Below, piece after piece: positions 10,375 to 22,779 of a stretch of DNA of 64,000 bases (positions are counted from its first letter, which is position 1; every line of letters begins with the position of its first letter). The notes under the pieces are model-generated. The model did no database searches. It was not told the origin of the DNA and worked only from the letters and a program-made list of their open reading frames with translations. The DNA is from Epiperipatus broadwayi (Eukaryota; Onychophora; Udeonychophora; Euonychophora; Peripatidae): the NCBI GenBank assembly GCA_028023455.1, contig JAQFVV010012394.1, positions 28,353,010 through 28,417,009 on the forward strand. The letters run 5' to 3'. The translations under genes and the position numbers were made by a program.

Positions 10375-12375
10375 AAATTTCATTTTGATTCATACAGTTT
10401 GCCATTCATTTCTTAGTCATTGGTAATCTCGTCATCTATATTGAATTGCTCTTATCATTATCCATATAAAAGTGACTTTAAATACCAGAAAATTTTTAAT
10501 TTTTCACTACACTGGTACTTTTTAAAATAGACAACATGAAGACATTCTTTTGTGAAATTCATTTATGGTTGAGTTGTTTTTTTTTTTTTTAATTTATAAA
10601 AAAAAAAAAATAGGTAAAAAAATGTTTCTTTTAGACATTCCATGCTTGTACAGGAAATGAGTTTTGATTTATTTTTTTTTTTAAAGAAATTTTTTTTCTT
10701 TGAAATAGTCTATCAACTAATTAGTAGAATGTCACTTGTACATATTCAATGTTTCTTTTCCTCTTGGATTTTTTTTTTTTAAATCATATTGTCTAGATTG
10801 TCTTATATATTGTTTCTGTTGTTGAATATAGAAAAAAAGTGATTTTTTTTAAAAATTGTATATGTAAATATACATATAAATTCAAAATACATAAACAGTG
10901 TTTTATGTGAATTTGTCTAACATTGTGATTTCAAAGTTCAGTGATTTTTTTTTTTCCTGTTGATTAAAATTATTTTTCACCATTTCATAATGTTGTTTTA
11001 TTTCTTATTACACATGTTAGTACATATGAAAACATTAGTACAATTCCATCTATATTGTAAATCTAGGATTTCAACACAAATTTTTTCAATTAACAATGAC
11101 AAATGTGTGGAAAAAATATTGTGGTAAATTATAAGATTACAGTTTCATAATTTTATTTATAGTAATCAAATTACCTTTTTTTTAAAAAAAAAAAAAAAAA
11201 TGTGTGATTTGTTTTTTTAAAGGAATTGTATTTTTGACTTTACTCCCCTATACGACTGTGAAATTTTGTAGCAAATTCTGAATTATATTTATAACTTGAG
11301 TAAACAATTATCTTTAGCAGCAGTAAAAACAATATTTTTACTGTAGGCCTAGTATTATTTAAAGATTTCATTTTGAGTTTTTTTTTTAATATTTTTGAAT
11401 TATTCATTATATTTTGAAAAATGTTATTCTCTCATTTATATAAATAATTGGTCAAAGCTATTAAATTTAGTTCATACAGGTTTTTTATTTTTTTGTGGAT
11501 GGGTATGTATATATATTTCATTCTTGATTTCTTTAATTGATATATATCAATTAAAGAAATCAAGAATGAAATATGATAAAAGTTACTAAATTAAAATGTT
11601 TACTTATAACGCAAGCCTAGATGTAATCTGCCTAAAAAAATATTTACAATAAATTCTCAATCCTATATGCAATCCATTACTTTGATTTTTTTTTTTTAGG
11701 CTCAAAATAAATACCATGGAAATAATTATTTTGTATGAATGCAGTATTTTTTGAAACTTTGCACATGTTGTAGATAAATTAGTCTAATGTATTTTTCTAC
11801 ATGGATATTTTAATTGAAAAATTTTTATTGTACAAAAAGAAATAATCATCTCTCCTGTTTTAGTTCTACAGTAATTTAGAGATAACTTGTTTTCTCTCTA
11901 TTAAATAATTTCTTTATCTACAGTTTTTGCCTTTTTTTTTTGATAAAAATGTCTTACTATAAATTAAATTCTTTAATACATTTTGAGGTCAGTTGAAGTA
12001 TGAAATTTATCAAAAGTAAGTAAATGCCTTTTTTTTATAATTGATTAGGTACAAATTATTTATTTAAAAATGTAATCTTATCTATCTACAATTAATACTA
12101 CCTGTGTATGCTATTATCTCTAAGATGTATAAATGTGACGTAATAAATTGGAGCAAAAATCTCAAGTACAGTTTATTTGAAGGGTATTCTAGCTTAATGA
12201 GTAATTTATCAACCACAATCAAGTTATCTCATTTGCATAAAGTGTTTGAGTTTATAAATTATACACATCTTGGTGTTGAGTTGTTCTTAGAAAAGGCACA
12301 TTTAGTATTGAAAATATGAAATAAATGATAAGAATGATGGATACAATAAATTTTCATATTTAGCAAAATGTAAAT
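10375..12375 (+). other. 3' UTR and downstream flank of the hnRNP M-like gene
   Basis: T/A-run-rich sequence after the stop codon. The first AATAAA hexamers are at about 11648 and 11706, which would give a 3' UTR near 1.3 kb; neither can be confirmed as the cleavage site. A 62-bp perfect palindrome lies at 11513-11574. No other gene is seen. Confidence 0.4.
11513..11574. repeat. Perfect 62-bp palindrome with no spacer
   Basis: ATATTTCATTCTTGATTTCT... reads to a centre between 11543 and 11544 and is followed by its exact reverse complement, 31 bp per arm. It would extrude as a hairpin with no loop. Such a perfect, spacerless inverted repeat may be a very recent fold-back event or an assembly or template-switch artefact. 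Confidence 0.9.
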
Positions 12376-13737
12376 AGAAATTTCGGTAGTCGTCAAAGAG
12401 CTACCATATCCCACTGGATGGCGCCGTTTTCGCGCTAAAACACATAAAAGTGCCGTTTCTGTGGCCGACACGTTCGAATCCGCGTTTTCTATAATACAAC
12501 TTTTTTGTTGTGCTACAGATTGCAGGTCGCTATGTCGCGTCGCAGTATAGCATGTATGTCGCATCACAGCAAATACATTTTCCGAATTCGCACAGTTTAT
12601 AAAATCGTTACTGCTTGGTGAGAGGGTGTGTTTTTTTGAATTGGATGGAAATGTTGTTTTCATTGGATTTGTTTTTATTTTAAAGTATTGAAATGTTCAG
12701 ATTTTGTAAAGTAATAATTAACAGATTTTTTACACCGTAGTGTATTGAAGTTTTAAGTGGTAAATGTTGACAAGATATATGTATAAAGTGAGTTGGAATT
12801 AGGTAACGCGTCAAGTAATGTGCTGTTCGTAACATTCCACGAGACTAAGATTGTACCGTGTGTATATTTTTGAAATAAAAAAGAGCGTTAACACAAAAAT
12901 ATCCAGTAAGAAAGTACAATTGTACACTGTTTTTTTAAATGTTATAAAAAGCATATATTATAAACACGTTTAATAAGTAAAGAAGACATTTTATATATAT
13001 ATTTGTTGTTGTTTAAAAAAGTTTTAGTTTCTTTCTTTTCTCCGACTACTGTTATACTTTGTTGAGTATAGTTTACGTTTATTATCATTTATTTTATAGA
13101 TGTTAGTAAAAAGAAAAATTTACAAAAATACGATTTTGATATTTTTTATTTTAGCATTACAAACAACAGAACACTAACCCTAAAACTAAACCTAACCGTA
13201 ACAACTTTTACTTTTAGTTGTCATTCTATTTGAAATAAAAAAATAGCGGTAATATCTGTTTGTAAAAAAGAAAAAAAGTAAAAGACTAAAAAAGTAAAAA
13301 ATAGCGATAACACAATAATGTCTGTTTCTCTGTAAAAATAAAATGTAAAAGGAAGACTAAGAATTTTTACTTTTTATTCCGATTATGAGTTTTTAAACAA
13401 CAACAAAAAAAGCCGTAACCCCAGTAAAAAAATCTCCGATAGAAAATTGATTTTTCTAATAAAAAGCAAACTAAAAAAGAAGAATCAAATTGTAATTTGT
13501 TTATTTTATTTTACATTTATTATTATTATTTAATTTGTGTACGTTAATAAAAAAATATTTAAAATTAAGTAATATTTAAAAAAGACGATTTTCTTTTGTT
13601 TTTATTTTTGCATTACAAAAAACACATCGAAATGATTATAATTAACGGCCCGGGAATGATCATATTTTATAGTTTAAGCGTGAAAACTGTGCCATCGAGT
13701 GGGATATAGTGGCTATTCGACGACAACCAAAATTTCT
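12376..13737. mobile_element. TIR element of unassigned superfamily (1.36 kb)
   Basis: Imperfect terminal inverted repeats of about 62 bp. The left end contains ATATCCCACTGGATGGCGCC and the right end, reversed, ATATCCCACTCGATGGCACA; both start AGAAATTT. The interior is richer in CpG than its surroundings and has a short telomere-like patch (CTAACCCT, CTAACC near 13173-13200). There is no transposase ORF; the 134-codon minus ORF at 12259-12663 crosses the left end and looks non-coding. No clear target-site duplication was found, so the superfamily is left open. Confidence 0.6.
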
Positions 13738-16700
13738 CTTGGGAAGTTTTTGATCAAGTGTTTCAAAAAATTATTTTTTCTCATTTAGTAATTTTATTGG
13801 TTTGACTATCCTAATGTATCTAATATTGCAGACATAAGGACATTCAGATATTAGAAGTGACAATCTACTATATAATATGGTATCCATACTGAATTCTTAG
13901 TAACAGTTTTTACAATAATTTCATGTTGATTACACAAAAAATCAAATATTGTATGTTTTCAGAAAAAAATAAAATATGGAATAATAAAATTAGATTTTCA
14001 CATTTAAAAAAAATTTTTTTTCAGTTACAAATTTTAGTAGATAAATTTTAAAATTATATTTTTAACAGATTCTTTACAAAATTTCCCATAAAATAGTGAC
14101 ATTAATATCATTCATTTTTATCACTAATGTCAAAGTAATTCATTGGTGGAACTGGTATGCCAATCAACACTTAAAATAAAGATAAGTGGTCTTTGAAGAG
14201 ATGCAATACTTGTTTCAACCAATAAGAAATAATGCCACAGCTGAGCATTTTTGCAGTGTGATCAATCATCATTCCATCCGATCAAAAAAAATTTTCAGGC
14301 TTGCTTTTTGGTAAAACTACTGACAGCATAGCTTGAGTACAAGACATTTATTAGCATTAGTTTTATTTTTGGAGACTTGATAAAATTACTTTTTAATACA
14401 GGAGCCAAATCTCAACAATAAAAATTCATTTAGATAGATATATTATTTTTTTAGTAACTGCAACTACCACTACCGAAAAATTATTAGAAAACTAATTAAA
14501 AAGTCCACAGTTCTGCAATGAGAAAATCACAGTCTGCTTTGCTTAGTTCAATTAAATAATCAATTACTCTCTATAGTCAATTTTGGGTACTGTTGTATTA
14601 GCCACTGTACATCACTTGATAGCGCTGTTTATGTTTAAAAACAGACTAGCACTCAACTTTTTAATAAACACTACTATTAAAAAATGAAAGTAAGAAAAAT
14701 CTTAAAATGCATTAATTGGCAAAATCATCAATTTTTATTAGAGAAAAGTGAAATTTTTGAAAAAAGAATGTAATGAGGTAACTTTTGCATTCAAAGTCTG
14801 TAATGTTTTCATACCAATTATAATTGGAATACAAAGAAAATGCCTTCAAGTCCCTTTTAAAGATCAACTGGTTATGTGTTCACAATGCAGTGACAAACTG
14901 ACTTCATTGCAGTCATCTGAAAGCTTCTGTATTGAACAACTATGGAAGAAAAGATGTAGAGCTATAAGGAAGATGTTGAAATGATTTGTAACCATTTGCT
15001 TATTCTTAGTTCTTTTCCAGGATTTGATTGTAACTTGATTATGTTAATAAACTCATCCACATTCTGTACCATACATACACTTACATAAATAAATTGTAAT
15101 TATTTCAGAATGCAAGTTATAAGCAAAAATGTGTTAATCACTATAGGTAACATGAACTGGTAATAATTACGTTAATATATAATTATTTACAATTATATGC
15201 ATTTTAAGATGTGAAATAAATTACTTTATGTATAGATTTTAACATAGAATGTTATAAAACAGTATATGAATGTATATATAGATTGAATGCTTGCATTGTT
15301 AATGCATTTAAGAAAGGGCAGGGTTTTGTCATCTGGGAAGGTGAGGGGTACAGACCAGTACTGAAAATGCTAAGCAATAAAGGGAACAAGTAGTCTGAAT
15401 GTTGTTTGTTTACAAATGAAAGTTAAAAATTTGGGAACTTTTTTACACAAATTTTTTTTTTTTTTTAAAAAAAAAAAGGTTAGATATAAACAAAAGAAAA
15501 ATAAATGAATTTAGTTGTGCATTCTGCCATAACCTTTTATTTTTTTAAAATTATTTTGTACAACTCATTATTTTTCTTGTTTAATTATTTTGTTTATTTG
15601 TAAACCTTTATTTTTTCAATAAAAAAATTGTATATTAAAAGAGTAAATTTTTATTTTTGTTCAATTAAATTTGGAAAAAATTACACTTAAGTTTTATTTA
15701 ATTTTGTTTACATAATAATCAACTTTATTTTCATTTGCAAGCAAGCATACAAAAAAGTATTCTGATTCATTTATAGCTCCGTATTTTCAGTAATGGTCCA
15801 GTAGCTCCTTTATGAATCAATATTTATCCATTAGCCCATGTTAAATGATTATCACACAGTTTATATGAACCTGAACACGAACTTTCTATATATATAAGAA
15901 GAAAAAAATATTTAGGATTGCTAAACTGGTTTTTAAATCATCTCCTTAACAATTGAAGTAAGATAGCCATGTTAAACATGATTGTACTAAATCTTCATCC
16001 CTCATTGTTCAATGACCATACTTTTTTATATAAAAAAAATTGTCCATTGTTGTATTCTCAACTATCTTGGTCATAAGGCTTCTGCCTTATCATCAAAAAT
16101 TAATTCTACAGCCGTAATGTTGAAATGTAAAAAGTTCTTGATTAATAAGAACTGGGGATTGCTCTGAACTGTTTGTTGTCATAATAGTAAATCTTTAAAC
16201 CACTATAATTATGGCGTTTATTGAGACTTTAAATTGGAATGTTGAAGCTATTCTTCTACTTCAATAATTTAATCATCAGATTCCTATCACATATTTATTT
16301 GCATAATGTTGTTTCTGTAGATGCCTTTTTTTTGGTTCCTGTCATTAAAATATTTAGTGAAATTTTTTTCTATTTAAAAGATATAAAGTTTCAAAATATT
16401 CTTTATAGTTATTTTTAAAATATTTACAAAATATGGTGTTTCTAATATTGGTATTATAACGTGTACTTCTTACATCTTTCCATTATCAATTACACCTTAT
16501 GGGTCTAATTCGAATCCAAGACCCATGACAGTAATGTTCTTTATTAATCACTATAATTGACAAACCTTTAATTGCAATATATGTTTAAACCCCAACTTAA
16601 TCATACTATAAATGCGTATCTCAAATTATAAGACACATACACGGCAACTAACCTTTAGTAATTATTAGGTAGTTTTCTCTTAGTGTGTTGAAACAGTGAG

Positions 16701-16830
16701 AGGGCATACTTTCTATGTAAACAAATACAAATATAACGCTAACGGGCCTTTATTTTCTAAACAATTTACGAAACATTATTTTGTAAAAAAAAAACATTCT
16801 TTTCAAAAAGACAAGAATTACATTCCACAA
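13738..16830. other. Intergenic, no gene recognised
   Basis: AT-rich sequence. The longest ORF (14748-14984, 78 codons) resembles no family I know and has no surrounding exon structure. AATAAA-rich stretches occur near 15617. Confidence 0.4.
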
Positions 16831-17187
16831 GTCAGCGCGTAGCCCTGGAATGTGCATGGGGGGGGGGTACCAGTCCGAAGGAATGGCCAAAAGTTGCAGT
16901 ACTCAATTTATGAACCAACATTATTTTCTAAAATACAGTAATTAAATTTTTTAATTACATTCATTGTCGGCGCATAGCGCTGGAAGATGCGGGGGGGGGG
17001 TAGTTTTGCTGTCCAAAGGATTGGCCAAAAGATGCAGTACTCTGTGAATCAAGCAAAGATTATGATTTGCAAAAACGTGCAACCTCAGACATTTTAATTG
17101 TCTCGTATCTGTTCTTAATCTGACCAAAGGATGCCTTACTCTGATCAAACCAAGCTTACGATTTCCAAAACAATGCAAACCTCAGCT
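16831..17187. repeat. Diverged direct repeats with G-runs
   Basis: Two related units start GTCAGCGCGTAGCCCTGGAA (16831) and GTCGGCGCATAGCGCTGGAA (16966). Each is followed by a run of 9 or more G, then a CCAAAGGATTGGCCAAAAG-like segment and GCAGTACT. A third partial copy (17115-17187) repeats ACCAAAGGATGCCTTACTCT and GCAAACCTCAG. GC content is well above the neighbours. Origin unknown, possibly a satellite or SINE body. Confidence 0.55.
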
Positions 17188-20100
17188 GTATTCCAATAGT
17201 CGAGAGTTTTTTTGTCTTTCTGTCTATCACTTAAATTATTCATAGAGCTTATGCAAGCTAATGGTTATCTATTTTCATGAACTGATAATGACATGCAATT
17301 ATTTTTATACATGCACACAAAATTGTAACCCTAATTTTTTCTTGTTTTTGTGTGCAAACTGTACTGTGAAATCAATGATAAGGAAGTTTAACAGAATCAG
17401 AATTATTTTTGGATATGAAGGTTAATGCTGAAAAAATAGTCTTAGTATGTTTCCAAAAACATTTCACTTCCAACTTTAGAATATGAGATCTAATTCATAA
17501 TTGTTGTCTTTGCACATAATGATAAAATCATTAATGAGACATTGAAAGTGGATGTGGGACAAAAATTTAAACGTGGAAAAGATGTTTGGACATATCAAAA
17601 AATGGAGCAATGTAATATCTTGCCCAATCTGGTTAGGTCAAACTGTCTAAATTAGTTATTAATATAATATAAATAATGGCAAGGAGAAAATGGCAATAAT
17701 TAAGATATTTTGTGTGTAAAGGTAACGAACTGTGAACCTAATGAAGGACTCTTCAAGATCTGAATAGAGGATAACATTTGTCAAGATTTTACTATTGGAG
17801 AACTCCAGCTACCAGAGAAATGAAATTTGAGTGAATTTTTTTTTTGGAAGGACAACCTGAATGAAAGGAGGAAATGTGCTGGATCAGCAATGAGCTGTAA
17901 TTTATCTTCTAGAAATTCCTAAGTCCATCATTGAAAGCCTAATGTTATTGAAGATTAATTTGCATAATGATATTTATGTTCACTTTATTAGTGCTTAAAA
18001 CTGCAAAATTATATTTATTTTAATTTTACATTTTTATTCACAACTTTGACACCATCCACCTCACGTAAATACAATAATGATTATTACTAATCATTTATTA
18101 AACTAGAAATTATCTCTAGCACTTATAAACTTTAAACCTCAGTTAAAGATTAATATATCTGAATTTTTAATTAATACAACAGATAAAAATGCACCATTTC
18201 AATATATATATATATTGTGGAAATAGCCAATTGCTTGACCATATGTATACCTAATACAACAGATAAAAATGCACCATTTTAATATATATATATTGTGGAA
18301 ATAGCCAATTGCTTGACCATGTGTATACCTAGGGAAACTAAGGTTAATGTAAACGCAAGAACGATTCAACTTTCACTTATTAACTACAAAGCTAAGCTGA
18401 TCTTGCAAATGCATTTCTATTTTATAATCATGAAAAGGAATGTGAATATTGATCCAGGTTTATTTAGATGATTTGCAAAGGAAGAAATGAAAGATCAAGA
18501 AGACTTAGTTTATTGTACTGAAATAAAAAATGGCTTTTTAAAATTTAAATGTTGAAATGTTTTAGGTAACCGTGAATGATGATATGAACATTCTGAAAAT
18601 ATTTAAATTTTATTGGTTGTGCCTCTATTAGCTATTATAATAGTTCAGTTGATTATATATACAGTAATATTAGGATATTTCAATATTTGAAAACAAGTTA
18701 TAAACTTTATGCAGGAAATCATTGCATTAGGATTGTAATTTGTCAAAGTATGTTGCAATAAAATGATAGTTCCAAGATATGAAGCCTTAAAAAATAATTT
18801 TTTTTGTGATGCTGATTTCAAGACAAAAATTGATTGGAAACAACAAAAATGAGTAATAAGATTTTACTCTAAATATTTATTTCCTTACATTTTTTTTAAA
18901 CTGTACTATTGTATAACACTATACTTAAAATATTTTTTTAAAATCTATTTCCATAGATTCTTCCACAGTCAGCAACTCTGTATTGTAATTCAATTTATAA
19001 CTGCTATCTTAATTTTCAAATTAATATGAAATTTTGACCCATTCAATATTTTTGTGTTTTGCATTTTTTATTATAATTCAATTGTTTGAGAGTTCATTAA
19101 AAGTTTGGATGCCATAATTGGAATCAATCCAATGACTTAATGCTTCAGAATTTGTCACTTCCATTGCATTAAGCCATGCAGGACTTATTTTTAATTGCAC
19201 TTAAAATTGATAAATCAAGATCTTTGTGCAACATTTTCCATCATGCATATTTTTATTAATTTTTTTTTACCAATTTTACAAATATGTAAAAATGTTTAAA
19301 AACATTGTTTCTAAAATTATTTCAAGTTGATTTAAATATAACCTCCCCAAATCACTTAAAAAATAGAAATCTTTTTTAAAAATGGTTAATTTCATGATGT
19401 AGAGATGTCTCCCATTTCCAAACTTCTCTCTTGTACTTTTATTTTAAAAACATTAAAATTTGTGTTGGTATATGCACAAGATTTTAACAATTTTATGTTT
19501 ATAGGATTAATGGAGTGGTTTTGTATAATATTTTGAGGTTTTGAAAGATGAGTTAAACTGCCAATAACTTTTAAAGAAATGCTTTTATTCACGTAGATGC
19601 ACTAAAAAGATATATCTCTTAACTTTCACAAATAAAAGTATAGGCAAAGTCACATTCTTAAACAATTATGTAAAATTGTAAATAACATGCAATTTTTTTT
19701 ATATTGATCCAAAGTATTCAAATAAAAAATTATTGAAATACTTAAACTTGTTGCTAATGCCCAATTTCATACATCAACAATCTACTCATCAGATGCCAGC
19801 ATTAATTGCAAGTTTATTTAAATAATTCTTTGGGAATCTGACATGACTCCCTTTTATTTGTATAAACTGCAGAAAAAACATTTTTTTTTAATGCATCTAT
19901 ATGAAAAACATTTATTTTTATCAGATATGTAATAATGAATTACCAATATTAGTGTACAATGTAAAATGTTTAATTTTTTGTTTGCAAATTTTAATAATAT
20001 AAATGTTCGTAAGTTTCAAGTAGATTGGAAATTTGAGAATGAAAATACAGTTTCAATATTTTATGCATCCAGATTTAAAAAAAGAATAATGATTTAAAAT

Positions 20101-21058
20101 TTTATTTTACTTGTAAATAAATGCTGTATTGCATATGATATTAAACATATTTAAATATATAAATTATGTAAAAAGCCATTTAATTCCCCAAATAAACGTG
20201 TCATCTAGTTTATTTTGCATATGATAAAATGAATATCTGATTTCAGGTGTAAACAAACAACATAAAATAACATCGATAAACTTTACATAAAAATGCATAA
20301 ATTTCAAAGATAGTGGAGAAAAAAATAAAACAATATAGGTAATAATAAATTTCATGTTTGTCTTTTTATAGTATAGATTTTCTTTTTTAATCTGCTACTG
20401 ACCTTGTAAAATTGAAAGTAAGTATGCTTGTAGGACATTTTGACTTAGATTAAAGACTCATTTGATCAACACTGATTAATGTGCCACTTTTACCTATTTT
20501 TAATTTGATGATTCCTTTCATGGTTAAGTGTAGTGAGTCATATTTTGGAACACAAGATAGTTAAGTCAATTGCAATTCTGAATTTGTGATGCTCAAACTT
20601 CTTGTGAACTCTCAAGCAAAATAAATGTTTCTACTAATTGCATCTTGGTTAAGGAATGGAGTAAGACATATTCAGTCTTATTACCATATAATTTATCTTA
20701 GAGAACATAAACTTGTATGCATTAACCAGCAAGGTAAGTTTATTAACATTTTTCTCTGAATCCAAGACAAAAATACCTGTGACTATCTCATGTTTTCACT
20801 GGTATCTGTCTTTAGCTGTTGACATTTAATTAGGTTTCTTGAATAAATAATAAATGTAAAAGTGTAAGTAAATTCTTATGTTTACAAATATGACAAAAAT
20901 AAATATCCTTATCCAGAAATTATTGTCAATGCAGCAGTTGGCAATAGGTTAAACATTCATTAATGTATTTTTAATTAAAACTAATAGATTGCATAAATTG
21001 GAAGATTGTTGGACTTCAGTTAGAAACGAAAGAATTGATTTGAAAAATGATCAAAGGC
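17188..21058. other. Intergenic, no gene recognised
   Basis: AT-rich DNA without supported coding sequence. The only structure noted is the tandem pair at 18172-18329. Short ORFs at 19392-19592 and 20164-20355 have no family features. Confidence 0.4.
18172..18329. repeat. Tandem duplication, 80-bp unit x2
   Basis: Units 18172-18251 and 18252-18329 both run from TAATACAACAGATAAAAATG to TGTATACC. They differ by a TA-run length change and two substitutions, so the duplication is recent. Confidence 0.9.
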
Positions 21059-21172
21059 ACATGTATTGGCAACAAGTGATATGGTATTCATTATAACTAA
21101 GTAAAAGAACAGTTGACATGTATTGGAAACAAGTGATATGGTATTCATTATAACTAAGTAAAAGAACAGTTG
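21059..21172. repeat. Tandem duplication, 57-bp unit x2
   Basis: 21059-21115 and 21116-21172 are nearly identical, beginning ACATGTATTGG and ending AAAAGAACAGTTG. They abut the decayed RTE copy at 21187. Confidence 0.9.
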
Positions 21173-21186
21173 TAAAAATAAAAGAA

Positions 21187-22720
21187 TTTTGGACCGAATG
21201 GCAATATTTGTTCAATTTAATGGAAGATATCAAATGCACATAATTCAGGTTTATGCCCAATAGAGAATTTTTACAATCAGAATAATTTAAATCCTCAAAT
21301 TGGATACCAATTGAAGAATCTACAGTACTGTATATGTAAATTTGGTTATGGAGACAAGTATTAGATATCAATTTGTGGAGGGGAAGAAAACCTGTATATT
21401 ATATATTGCAAAGAAAATGGATATATCTAAATGAACATGGAATTGGTTATGTTTCGACAAACAAAATATATTTTGAGAATATGTAAGATTCAACACAGTA
21501 AGTGACCATTATGTATTAATGCAAAACTAAAGAAACAAAAATTGAGTATCGATATATTTTGTCTTCAAAAATACTCTTAATAAATTATAAAACATCTTGC
21601 AAATCACTAAAATACAGACATGATGGCTTAAACTAAAAAATGAAATATGCTTTTATTCATAAGTGCAATAAAAAAGTATATTTTCTTCAGCTTTCACGCA
21701 TCTTTATTTGTTTGCATAAAATAAAAAAGGTTCATCACTTATGCTCAGAAATAATAACTGAATGTGTTTGTTTCTCATTGCATAATCAAGCAAAATGTGA
21801 AAGCTGTAATTTTTTTAATTACTGAATTTTTTTTTTTAAATTTTAGTGCATTTATGTGTATGAGAGTCCTTTGGATTTTTTCCCCTATTGAGTTATATAA
21901 TTCCAGAAATTATGTTTAAATATAACATTACTAGAGAGCAATAGTATAAAGAATACTGAAATCCCTATAAAATTCAACATTTATTTTTTTCACTAAAATT
22001 GCAGACTCAAAAAAAAAAAAAAAATTGTTTTTGGGAATACATAGGTATGCAAAGTTTCAACTAGACTGGATATTGAAAAGTGGGTGAAAATTGACAGGAT
22101 TTCATCAGGCAGACAAAATTATATAATTCATCAATGAGTTTTCGAATGCATCGAAAAGAATATGAAAATATTTTAAAATGAACTATTTAGAATTAAATAT
22201 CTGGAAAGTTGTAGAATGATATGAAAGATATAAGAATTCAATAATTATGAATTATTAAAAATCCACATTTTTGGATTGGAGAGAACACTTATTAAAATGA
22301 GATGTTATGAACAGTTAATGAACAAGAAAACCTAAAATTACATTTTTTTTTTTGAAATGTTGGGTATTTTAAACGATATAACAATTAAAAATTCCATTGA
22401 AAAATGATGAAATTATTGACATTACAAAGAAGCAATTGTGAAATTGTTAGCAAAACTATACTAAATTAAAAGAATTGGAAATGTTTAAGAAAGATGGAAA
22501 AAAGATACAAATCTTGGTTCTATCCAAGATCTTTTCTAAGAGCACTAGAACTCATCTGTCAAGAACTTTGAATTTAAACCAACCAAAAATATATTTTAAA
22601 TAAACGTCCTAATAGATAAAATAGTTTTTCTGCATTCACAAATATTGTCTCTATTGTAATGGTATAGAAGATTAGTTAATAAGGAGAATTAGGTTACAAG
22701 GTCCCACAACAGGATATTCA
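21187..22720 (+). mobile_element. Decayed RTE retrotransposon copy (plus strand)
   Basis: Two stretches translate to pieces of the same ORF as the 1502-4881 element. The endonuclease part (about 21187-21265) reads GRYQMHIIQVYAQ, matching the RYQMQIIQVYAPT segment. An RKW / YV-TNKIYFEN stretch near 21410-21480 follows. About 22430-22590 gives ILAKLY-like and KIFSKSTRTHLSRTLNLNQP, matching the RT segment KIFTKIITTRLQRTLDFHQP. Many stops and indels separate them. The spacing between EN and RT parts (about 0.9 kb) fits the intact copy. It is an old insertion. Confidence 0.7.
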
Positions 22721-22779
22721 TTTGTAATGATATACCACAGAACAATTATGAGATGGCACATCATCAGCCTCAAGTCAAA

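Noticed and set aside
12259-12663. 134-codon minus-strand ORF
   Set aside because: It straddles the left terminus of the TIR element, has no recognisable domain and shows low-complexity composition.
13173-13200. Telomere-like CTAACCCT/CTAACC words
   Set aside because: Too short and irregular for a telomeric array; part of the TIR element interior.
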